From assembly GCA_022567155.1 (NCBI GenBank), contig JADFHN010000012.1:1-64000 (forward strand): DNA of 64,000 bases. The letters run 5' to 3'. The position numbers and the translations under genes were made by a program. Below the pieces are notes generated by a model, which was given only the letters and a program-made list of their open reading frames with translations, was not told the origin of the DNA and made no database searches. Shown piece by piece: positions 57,233-64,000 of the stretch (positions within the stretch are counted from its first letter, which is position 1; each line of letters begins with the position of its first letter). The DNA comes from Bacteroidota bacterium (GTDB lineage: Bacteria > Bacteroidota > Bacteroidia > Cytophagales > Cyclobacteriaceae).

Positions 57233-57658
57233 TCACTCTCCCCATGCCGACAGCACCAACTTCCTGGACCCTCCGTGATTGCGATGCTCACACAGGTAAA
57301 TGCCCTGCCAGGTCCCCAGGTTTAACCGGCCGTTTGTAACAGGCAACTGTACACTAACGCCAAGCAGCGATGACTTGATATGCGCCGGCATGTCATCCGC
57401 ACCTTCAAACGTGTGCCTGTAATAGGGCGCATTTTCCGGAACGATCTTGTTGAAGTGGCTTTCAAAGTCATCTCTCACTGTAGGATCGGCATTTTCATTG
57501 ATGGTAAGGCTGGCAGAAGTATGCTTTATAAATACCTGAAGCATGCCGTGCCGTATTTCCCTGATTTCGGGCAGACCATTTACAATTTCATGAGTGATCA
57601 GATGAAACCCCCTGGAATGTGGCTGGAGTTGTATTTCATTTTGAAAAAACATAGTCAA
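57233..57658 (-). CDS. YjbQ/UPF0047-family protein
   Basis: A 141-residue protein with the complete family signature: FIKHTSASLTINENADPTVR, YRHTFEGADDMPAHIKSSLL, GTWQGIYLCEHRNHGGSRK. The conserved histidines suggest a metal or anion site. YjbQ proteins form trimers, and some show weak thiamine-phosphate-synthase activity; the physiological role is not settled. Single gene between two unrelated genes. Confidence 0.93.
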   Translation of the reverse strand: MTMFFQNEIQLQPHSRGFHLITHEIVNGLPEIREIRHGMLQVFIKHTSASLTINENADPTVRDDFESHFNKIVPENAPYYRHTFEGADDMPAHIKSSLLGVSVQLPVTNGRLNLGTWQGIYLCEHRNHGGSRKLVLSAWGE

Positions 57659-57734
57659 AGTTAATCAGTACGATAAACTTCTTTGTAATCTTTTTTGTAA
57701 ACTCTGGGTTAGATAACCGTTCTTAATCATGGCG

Positions 57735-59126
57735 CTATTGATCTGGATGCCATTCATACGCGCCAAGGTCCGGAAGACTGTCTCTTTTTACTCCGTCCAG
57801 GTCAGTGTCAACTTTTGACAAAATACCGGCGTTTATTGCCGGCGATAATGAATCAATATGATAATCATATCCGAAAGGATTAATAAAAAGCGGGTCTGTA
57901 TTCAGCAGGTTTTGGTTTACATCAAAATCCGGAAATGTTGTTTTAAGTATGCTATACCGGATAGAAGCCTGAAAATCAGCCCCGCCGTCATTGTTCAATA
58001 TGATTTCATCATTGAAGTCACCCCAGATGATGCAATTAAGCACATCCAGCTTCACATCTTCTATCAATACATTACCATCGGCCAGCACAAGGTTATCACT
58101 GACTACAAACAACGGGTTTTCACGAAAAAACGTAAACGAAAAATTAGCAAAAGTGCAGTTTAAATACCTGTAATTGCCTCCCGCGAAATTTCCGACTACA
58201 AATTCCGCACAATTATCAAACAGGCAATTCACCGCTTCCAGGTCTGAAGTGAAGGCAATAAGTCCTGTCCTCGAAATATTTTCAATCTTCACACTTTCGA
58301 GCACCAGGTCAGGAATGGTATCATTGTCAGGCGTACCCAGCCAGATACCGTATTCGGAATTCCTGATATCTGCATATGATATCCGGTTATCTCTGCTTCC
58401 TTCCAGGAAAAAAATACCGCCCCACTGCCCGGGTGCATTTTCAAACTTTTCATCCAATCTGTCATTTAAAAAAGTGATTCGCTGATCGGATGTGCCCACG
58501 GCGTTTATGGTGCCTTTTACAAATATGGAAGACCCCTTGTGTGAAAATATTTTTGTTCCCGGATTGATAGTTAACGTGCAGAGGCTGTCCACAAGTATGG
58601 AATTGAAGATAACATACGGTCTGCTGCCGGTCCAGACAGAGTTGCAGGCCAGGATGGAGTCACTGAAATAAAAAGCGTCCTGCCCCCAGGCTACCAGTTG
58701 AACATGCTGCAGGTTGCTGTTGGTTTCAAACAGTACTGCGTCTTCCACAATAAAAGGGAGGTCTTCATCTTTCGTGTCAATAAATGCATCTACCAGTACA
58801 AGCATGCTGTCTCCTCCAAGCAGCCTGAAGTTCTCAAACGACCGGTTCTTCAGTCCGTTTACGGTAATGGTGAAGGGTGAAACATCGCCACCTTTGAGAT
58901 TGACGGAAGAAATATTTACCGCCCTGGGGTCGTCGTTATACACAATAAACCTTTTAGTCACCGTTTGTGCATCGGTAAATACGGTGTCAAAAAGTACGGT
59001 ATCAGCTGAGAACCTGAGTTTTGCTGCAGGGTCAAATGTAAACATCTGCTCTTCAGGCTGGCACGACAGATTGAGGGTTGCCGAAAGCAGTAGCGAATAA
59101 AGACCAGTTAGCTGTAATTTCTTCAT
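57735..59126 (-). CDS. Lipoprotein with right-handed beta-helix domain
   Basis: A 463-residue protein. The signal ends in LNLSC near residue 22, a plausible lipobox. An Ig-like beta domain (about 30-150, DTVFDTVF-type strands with RFIVYNDDPRAVNISSV) precedes a right-handed parallel beta-helix (about 180-400) with regular Asn ladders (ISYADIRNSEYGIWLG, EAVNCLFDNCAEFV). The C-terminal motif PDLGAYEW is common in surface beta-helix proteins. No T9SS sorting domain is visible. Probable outer-surface or periplasmic binding or scaffold protein; ligand unknown. Confidence 0.75.
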   Translation of the reverse strand: MKKLQLTGLYSLLLSATLNLSCQPEEQMFTFDPAAKLRFSADTVLFDTVFTDAQTVTKRFIVYNDDPRAVNISSVNLKGGDVSPFTITVNGLKNRSFENFRLLGGDSMLVLVDAFIDTKDEDLPFIVEDAVLFETNSNLQHVQLVAWGQDAFYFSDSILACNSVWTGSRPYVIFNSILVDSLCTLTINPGTKIFSHKGSSIFVKGTINAVGTSDQRITFLNDRLDEKFENAPGQWGGIFFLEGSRDNRISYADIRNSEYGIWLGTPDNDTIPDLVLESVKIENISRTGLIAFTSDLEAVNCLFDNCAEFVVGNFAGGNYRYLNCTFANFSFTFFRENPLFVVSDNLVLADGNVLIEDVKLDVLNCIIWGDFNDEIILNNDGGADFQASIRYSILKTTFPDFDVNQNLLNTDPLFINPFGYDYHIDSLSPAINAGILSKVDTDLDGVKRDSLPDLGAYEWHPDQ

Positions 59127-59226
59127 GAATGCTTCCGGTAAAAAACGAATAACCGACCTGATTATTTTAATAACATGGCTCTACCGTTATTTTAGTGGAA
59201 ATGATCAAATATGTAAATACATAAAT

Positions 59227-59266
59227 GCGTAAATGATTGAATGCGCAAATGATTGAATGCATAAAT
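59227..59266. repeat. Short tandem repeat, 16-base unit
   Basis: Two copies of a 16-base unit (GCG-Y-AAATGATTGAAT at 227-242 and 243-258 of this kilobase) and half a third copy stand in the 220-base gap upstream of 57735-59126. Similar AAATGATTGAATG repeats are seen in intergenic DNA of this phylum; no function is inferred. Confidence 0.6.
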
Positions 59267-59346
59267 ATTTTTCATTGTTAATTTTGAATATTTCTTTCCC
59301 GGTCATCCTTCCCTATAAAAATTTATTTTAGCATTTTAGCATGCGG

Positions 59347-60423
59347 TTATTGATCCATGCTGCCTTTACTCATCCTCGCTGCATGATCGGCAAGACGAAG
59401 TTTTTCAATGAACAGACCGATTTCACCATCCATAACTGTTGGCAGGTTATGCTGTGAATATCCGATCCGGTGATCAGTAACCCTGCCCTGCGGATAATTA
59501 TAGGTGCGGATCTTATCCGACCGGTCGCCACTCCCCACCATCGATTTACGTTGGGCTCCCACCTCTTCGTTGTGTTTTTTAAGCTCCATCTCATACAAAC
59601 GCGAACGCAATACATTGAGGGCTTTGTCAAAGTTCTTCAACTGTGATTTCTGGTCCTGGCAGGTTACTACGATACCTGTAGGGATGTGGGTAAGCCGTAT
59701 TGCAGAATAGGTCGTATTCACCGATTGCCCGCCCGGACCCGAAGAACAATAGGTGTCTTTTCTCACATCATTCATGTCTATTTCCACTTCCACTTCATCC
59801 ATTTCGGGCAATACGGCTACAGAAGCAGCCGAAGTATGAACCCTGCCCTGTGTTTCGGTTGCCGGTACGCGCTGTACACGGTGAACACCCGATTCATATT
59901 TCATCTGGCCATACACATCCTCGCCTGATATCGAGCTTACAATTTCTTTATATCCTCCGGAAGTGCCCTCCTGAAGATCCATAATAGACATTTTCCATCC
60001 CATTTTTTCGGCAAACCGCTGATACATCCTGAAAAGATCGCCGGCAAAAATAGCAGCCTCATCGCCTCCGGTGCCTGCCCTGATCTCCAGGATCACATCT
60101 TTGGAATCATGCGGGTCTTTCGGAATCAGCGCCTGTTTCAGATCTTCTTCAATCTGTTCTTTTTTTGCAGTCAGTTCTTCCATTTCCGCCTTCGCCATTA
60201 CCCTGAACTCCGGATCTTTTTCAGTATTCAGTATCTCTTTAGCTGATTCTATATTGCTGAGAATATTTTTGTATTCTTCGTATTTTATGACCACTTTTTC
60301 CAGACCCTTGTATTCTTTGTTGAGCTGCGAATACTTCTTCATGTCCGTGATGGTATCGGGCTGTACCAGGAGTTGTCCTACTTCCTCAAATCTGTTTTTG
60401 ATTTCTTCAAGCTTGTCAATCAT
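59347..60423 (-). CDS. prfA: Peptide chain release factor 1
   Basis: A 358-residue class I release factor. The stop-codon reading tripeptide is PAT in VQRVPATETQGRVHTS, which marks RF1 (UAA/UAG). The catalytic GGQ loop is in SSGPGGQSVNTTYSAIRLTH at about residue 230. Coiled N-terminal helices (about 1-100) and the C-terminal end ADHAARMSKGSMD are typical. A -7 box lies about 30 bases upstream. Confidence 0.97.
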   Translation of the reverse strand: MIDKLEEIKNRFEEVGQLLVQPDTITDMKKYSQLNKEYKGLEKVVIKYEEYKNILSNIESAKEILNTEKDPEFRVMAKAEMEELTAKKEQIEEDLKQALIPKDPHDSKDVILEIRAGTGGDEAAIFAGDLFRMYQRFAEKMGWKMSIMDLQEGTSGGYKEIVSSISGEDVYGQMKYESGVHRVQRVPATETQGRVHTSAASVAVLPEMDEVEVEIDMNDVRKDTYCSSGPGGQSVNTTYSAIRLTHIPTGIVVTCQDQKSQLKNFDKALNVLRSRLYEMELKKHNEEVGAQRKSMVGSGDRSDKIRTYNYPQGRVTDHRIGYSQHNLPTVMDGEIGLFIEKLRLADHAARMSKGSMDQ

Positions 60424-60452
60424 GAATCGAATAAGTTGATCGTTACAAGGGG

Positions 60453-60460
60453 CAAAAGTA
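60453..60460 (-). promoter_or_regulatory. Candidate -7 box for prfA
   Basis: TACTTTTG on the minus strand matches TAnnTTTG exactly, 29 bases before the prfA ATG. A matching TTTG box about 20 bases further upstream is not present, so this is only half a promoter. Confidence 0.35.
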
Positions 60461-60597
60461 ACAAAACATGTGATTCCATATTTCCTTTATTATTATTAGT
60501 AGGTAATTCTTTGGTTTCTTATTTTTATGAAATGAAATAACCTGGTTGATTTTAATACACGTGGCAAGAGAAAATAATCAATTACAGACATCAATAA

Positions 60598-60672
60598 CCA
60601 CGGGCTTCAGCCCGTGGCAAAAACAAGCCACAGCGGGTTTTGGCGAAATTTTTGCCCGAAGGAGCAAAAATT
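60598..60672. repeat. Palindromic repeat pair (CCACGGGCT type)
   Basis: CCACGGGCT (60598-60606) and AGCCCGTGG (60609-60617) form a perfect hairpin, followed by AATTTTTGC (60647-60655) with GCAAAAATT (60664-60672). The first motif is of the kind found dispersed in many Bacteroidota genomes. It sits 50 bases before the haem-motif lipoprotein gene and may affect its leader. Confidence 0.6.
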
Positions 60673-60722
60673 GTGACAAAACCATTATCAGTTAATACGA
60701 ATAGTTGGATAATTTTAAACAG

Positions 60723-61400
60723 ATGAAAATTAAATATACGATAATTTGCCGGCTTGCGGCGTTTATAGTAGCGCTGATTGTGGTGGGATGCAGGGGAGAA
60801 ATAAGCAGCGAAGACCGCAAAGCAGCCAGCCAGGGCATGAAAAGCCAGGAAGTAAAAAAAGTAAACCAGGCTGATATTTTCGCCGCGGGTCTCCTGCGTG
60901 GAAGACAAATTGCAGAAGCTGCGCAACTATCACTAGGCAAAAAGCTGAAAGAAACCATGTTAAACGAAGGTGTGCAAGAAGCGATCAGGTATTGTAATAT
61001 ACAGGCCTACCCGCTTGTGGATTCTCTTTCAAAGGCATACCGGGCAAGTATCAAAAGGGTAAGCCTGAAGCTTCGCAATCCTGATGATGCCCCCGACAGC
61101 CTGGAAAATGTCTTATTAAATGCCTATCAGTATAGTGTGGATAATGACATGGCTCTGCAGGATAATATTGTTTCGTTAAATGATAAATTCCTGTTATACA
61201 CGAAGCCGATACTTATTGGCGATCCGGTTTGCCTCATATGCCACGGTAAAAAGGGTAGCGAAGTTTCGGATGAGACTTTTTCACTGATTAAATCACTGTA
61301 CCCTTACGATAGCGCCACCGGCTATAAGATGACTGACCTCCGTGGAATGTGGAGCATCCGGCTATCTCTTAAAGAAATCGTGAACACCATAAATGACTAA
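60723..61400 (+). CDS. DUF3365 (Tll0287-like) haem-binding lipoprotein
   Basis: About 225 residues from ATG 60723 (MKIKYTIICRLAAFIVALIV) with a lipobox-like VVGC. The mature protein has a Tll0287-like helical fold: EAIRYCNIQAYPLVDSLSKA, SIKRVSLKLRNPDDAPD and a single c-type haem motif CLICHG in PVCLICHGKKGSEVS. The C-terminal DLRGMWSIRLSLKEI is conserved in the family. Such domains act as haem sensors or redox lipoproteins; no signalling output domain is attached here, so it is likely a periplasmic redox or haem protein. Confidence 0.85.
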   Translation: MKIKYTIICRLAAFIVALIVVGCRGEISSEDRKAASQGMKSQEVKKVNQADIFAAGLLRGRQIAEAAQLSLGKKLKETMLNEGVQEAIRYCNIQAYPLVDSLSKAYRASIKRVSLKLRNPDDAPDSLENVLLNAYQYSVDNDMALQDNIVSLNDKFLLYTKPILIGDPVCLICHGKKGSEVSDETFSLIKSLYPYDSATGYKMTDLRGMWSIRLSLKEIVNTIND

Positions 61401-61494
61401 ACGGCTATGCCTGCTTTGTACAGGTTCTTTTCTTTTAACAAAAAATCGATTCCCTCAAATATCTTTTTGTAATTTGTTATGATAATATGAGCTT

Positions 61495-63579
61495 ATGAAA
61501 AAAATCACCATTCTTACCCTGGCGCTTATCCTGGTAACACTTTGTTACGGGCAGAATGAAAAATTTTCCATTGAAGATGTGCTGAGCGCATCATTTCCGG
61601 CATCGCTCACACCGGCGCCAACATCAGCCAGAATAGCCTGGTTGCAAAATGTGGAAGGGGTTCGTAATATCTGGCTGGCTGAAGCTCCGGATTATAAAGG
61701 TCGCATGGTAACAGATTATGATCAGGACGACGGCCAGGTGATAAGCAACATTCAGTTTACGCCTGATGAAAAAAGTATCATTTACGTGCGTGGAGGTGCG
61801 CCGAACAACAGTGGTGAGATACCCAACCCGACATTAGATCCGGGGGGCAACGAGAGAGCTATATGGATAATCGACATCGCTTCATCGGAAAAAAGAAAGC
61901 TTGCGGAAGGGTCCGGTCCTGAGGTTTCTCCATCAGGCGATGTATTGGCTTTTCTGAAAGACGGACAGGTCTGGAACATTGATTTGAATGACGAAGAAGC
62001 GAAACCCGAAAAACTGTTTACCATCAGGGGAAGGGCGGGTTCCCTGACCTGGTCACCTGATGGGTCGGCACTTGCATTTGTCTCCAATCGCAAAGACCAT
62101 GGGTATGTGGGAATCTACAAGAATGATGAAAAGCGGCTCACTTATTTAGACCCGAGTGTAGATCATGACTCGGAGCCTGCCTGGTCGCCGGATGGCAGGC
62201 AAGTGGCATTTATCCGGCGCCCCAATGAAGACGACATCCTGCCTTTCACTCCACGAAGAACGGCTTTACCATGGTCAATCCATATTGCGGATGTAAACAC
62301 GGGCAAATCCAGACAGATCTGGAAAGCCCGTGAGGGGACAGGCAGCGCTTTCAGAGGAATATCAGCAAGCAACCAGCTTTTATGGGGCGCTGATAACCAG
62401 ATCGTTTTTCCGTATGAGGGCGATGGGTGGACACATTTATATACATTGAATAGCTTATCGGGCGATGTCAGGTTGCTGACTCCCGGGGCATTTGAAGTGC
62501 AATTTGTGTCGCTGTCGCCTGATGGTAGATTTGTTATTTATGATTCGAATGAAAATGATATCGACCGCAAGCATATCTGGAAAGCCAGCGTATCAGGGGG
62601 GAAGGCGGTACAGATTACATCCGGAGTGAATATGGAATGGGCGCCGGTAGTAATTCCGGGTGATCAGACCGTTGCTTACATAACCTCCGGCCCTGCTTCT
62701 CCTGCTCACGCCGTTGTATTGAAAACCGGTGCGAAGCAGGCAATTCCGCTTGATCCGGACGCTATTCGCAGGCGGTTCCCTTCCAGGCATCTGGTTACAC
62801 CACAGCAAGTGATTTTTTCGGCAACCGACGGTATGAAAATTAACGGTCAGCTTTTTCTTCCGAAAGACGCCAAACCGGGGCAAAAACATCCGGCTGTTTT
62901 GTTTTTACATGGTGGATCCCGGCGGCAAATGCTGCTGGGATTCCACCATCGGGGCTATTACCACAATGCCTATTCATTCAATCAGTACCTGGCTTCGAAA
63001 GGGTATGTGGTTTTATCGGTAAATTACCGGAGTGGGATCGGTTATGGCATGGAGTTTCGTGAAGCGCTCAATTACGGTGCTCGCGGCGCCAGTGAGTTTA
63101 ATGATGTGATGGGGGCAGGGCTCTATCTCAGGAGCAGGCCGGATGTGGACCCGGATAAAATCGGGTTATGGGGCGGCTCATATGGTGGCTTCCTTACCGC
63201 AATGGGGCTGGCCAAAGCCAGCGATCTGTTTGCCGCAGGGGTTGACCTCCATGGTGTGCACGACTGGAATATTGTGATCCGTAATTTTGTGCCCACCTAC
63301 GATGCCGGTAAAAATGCCGAAGCAGCCGAGCTGGCATTTGAATCTTCACCTTTAGCCTATGTGGATACATGGAAATCGCCCGTATTGCTGATACATGGCG
63401 ATGATGACCGGAATGTCCCGTTCAGCGAATCTGTTAATCTTGCTGAAGCGCTCAGAAGGCAGGGTGTGGAGTTTGAACAGTTAATATTTCCGGACGAAGT
63501 ACACGGCTTTCTTTTGCATGCATCCTGGATCAGAGCATATAAAGCTGCCGCAGATTTTTTTGACAGGAAATTGAAATAA
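61495..63579 (+). CDS. S9-family prolyl oligopeptidase (DPP-IV/acylaminoacyl type)
   Basis: A 694-residue exported serine peptidase. The signal is MKKITILTLALILVTLCYGQ. A beta-propeller domain follows (WSPDGSALAFVSNRKDHGY, WSPDGRQVAFIRRPNEDD), then an alpha/beta-hydrolase domain. The nucleophile is Ser562 in GGSYGGF, the acid lies in HGDDDRNVPFSE and the catalytic His is His670 in DEVHGF. All triad motifs are present. It probably trims peptides in the periplasm; it has no operon partner. Confidence 0.93.
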   Translation: MKKITILTLALILVTLCYGQNEKFSIEDVLSASFPASLTPAPTSARIAWLQNVEGVRNIWLAEAPDYKGRMVTDYDQDDGQVISNIQFTPDEKSIIYVRGGAPNNSGEIPNPTLDPGGNERAIWIIDIASSEKRKLAEGSGPEVSPSGDVLAFLKDGQVWNIDLNDEEAKPEKLFTIRGRAGSLTWSPDGSALAFVSNRKDHGYVGIYKNDEKRLTYLDPSVDHDSEPAWSPDGRQVAFIRRPNEDDILPFTPRRTALPWSIHIADVNTGKSRQIWKAREGTGSAFRGISASNQLLWGADNQIVFPYEGDGWTHLYTLNSLSGDVRLLTPGAFEVQFVSLSPDGRFVIYDSNENDIDRKHIWKASVSGGKAVQITSGVNMEWAPVVIPGDQTVAYITSGPASPAHAVVLKTGAKQAIPLDPDAIRRRFPSRHLVTPQQVIFSATDGMKINGQLFLPKDAKPGQKHPAVLFLHGGSRRQMLLGFHHRGYYHNAYSFNQYLASKGYVVLSVNYRSGIGYGMEFREALNYGARGASEFNDVMGAGLYLRSRPDVDPDKIGLWGGSYGGFLTAMGLAKASDLFAAGVDLHGVHDWNIVIRNFVPTYDAGKNAEAAELAFESSPLAYVDTWKSPVLLIHGDDDRNVPFSESVNLAEALRRQGVEFEQLIFPDEVHGFLLHASWIRAYKAAADFFDRKLK

Positions 63580-64000
63580 ACAGAATGTGTTTTTTAAGCA
63601 ACAGAAAGCCAGTCAACCGGTAAAAGATGTATAATGAGCGCTTTATACTGCAATAATTGTTGAGTAAAATACAAATTTTGTTTTTGGAATGATGAACCAA
63701 AACAGCCCTGCGGAAAACCCGAAGGTAGCATTAACCACTTATATAAATACTTAAATACAGTTATACCGGATAAGAACGACCGGGTTTGGAAGTAAAGCGG
63801 CTTCAGTTACCCCTCAGGCGTGTTATCCGTGTACTTGAAGTATTGAAATTTCGCAAAATACTATAAAACAAATAGATAGAATTCCTTATATTGGGGTGTT
63901 GTATGCCATGTGAAAAAGAAATCCAACACGCATTTGGCACATTTGCAAAGCCACACAAAGCCATCTCACAGCCCAATCTTTGCAAAAGAGCCAAATTCCC
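63580..64000. other. Gene-free right end of the window
   Basis: About 420 bases with no convincing gene. A minus-strand open frame of 63 codons (63803-63994) shows no family resemblance and lies over the inverted repeat 63932-63996. No terminator or promoter of good form was seen. Confidence 0.6.
63932..63996. repeat. Imperfect inverted repeat at the window edge
   Basis: Arms 63932-63950 and 63978-63996 are complementary over 19 bases with two mismatches (ATTTGGCACATTTGCAAAG against ATTTGGCTCTTTTGCAAAG). The sequence in between is CCACACAAAGCCATCTCACA plus a few bases. It looks like part of a larger dispersed or mobile repeat that continues beyond the window. Confidence 0.5.

Noticed and set aside
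59221-59266. Possible CRISPR-like spacing from repeated AAATGATTGAAT units
   Set aside because: Units are adjacent, only 16 bases, with no spacers and no cas genes.
63821-63910. Possible integron attC site (GTTATCCGT and GTTGTATGCC about 75 bases apart)
   Set aside because: The core sites do not match the RYYYAAC/GTTRRRY consensus and no integrase or cassette genes are seen.
63803-63994. 63-codon minus-strand frame at the right edge
   Set aside because: It lies over the inverted repeat and has no recognisable family or promoter.

Overview
The window is a stretch of a Bacteroidota chromosome, most likely from the Cytophagales side of the phylum. The evidence is a full gldK-gldL-gldM-gldN gliding/type IX secretion (T9SS) core preceded by a PorP/SprF gene, a SprE/PorW lipoprotein, GldB, OmpA-family proteins with PD40 repeats, an F-type ATP synthase operon with no beta and epsilon genes, and promoters of the Bacteroidota form (TTTG ... 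TAnnTTTG). No tRNA, rRNA, CRISPR array, prophage or complete insertion sequence was recognised.

Layout. 1-940: a MITE-like inverted-repeat element, an orphan structured leader with terminators, and the surviving OsmC half of a truncated hydrolase-OsmC gene. 949-3414: a DJ-1/PfpI-like exported protein, a decayed methyltransferase and a UbiA-like membrane protein. 3479-10475 (minus): a probable operon running M23 peptidase - bactofilin - AtpZ - small membrane protein - atpB-E-F-H-A-G. 10577-17319 (plus): sprE/porW, a class A penicillin-binding protein and uvrC. 17371-27522 (minus): gldN, M, L, K, a PorP/SprF gene, two OmpA-domain proteins and a second M23 peptidase. 27655-36312: a copper P1B-ATPase, a wrecked MATE transporter, a PHP-domain lipoprotein, a DsbD with a doubled sensor domain and an M20 dipeptidase. 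36406-44919 (minus): a roughly 1,600-residue exported protein of unknown function, a prmA pseudogene, tpiA, a DUF4136 lipoprotein and gdhA. 45045-52886: uvrA, then an ECF sigma factor - small protein - nth set, then asnB with a glycosyltransferase. 53076-64000: an alkD-like pseudogene, gldB, a GPP34 protein, small envelope proteins, yjbQ, prfA, a haem-motif lipoprotein, an S9 peptidase and a gene-free right end with an inverted repeat.

The main theme is the cell envelope. Peptidoglycan synthesis and remodelling (PBP1A, two M23 peptidases, bactofilin) sits beside T9SS/gliding parts (SprE, GldKLMN, PorP, OmpA anchors, GldB) and the ATP synthase. A second theme is DNA repair (UvrA, UvrC, Nth, and formerly an AlkD-like glycosylase).

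A third theme is gene decay. At least five genes are broken (hydrolase-OsmC, a class I methyltransferase, a MATE transporter, prmA, an alkD-like gene) and two tiny gene remnants were also seen. Several lesions are deletions that base-calling error cannot explain. The most unusual intact genes are the giant exported protein at 36406-41208, the DsbD with a tandemly duplicated N-terminal domain, and the bacterial GPP34 protein.
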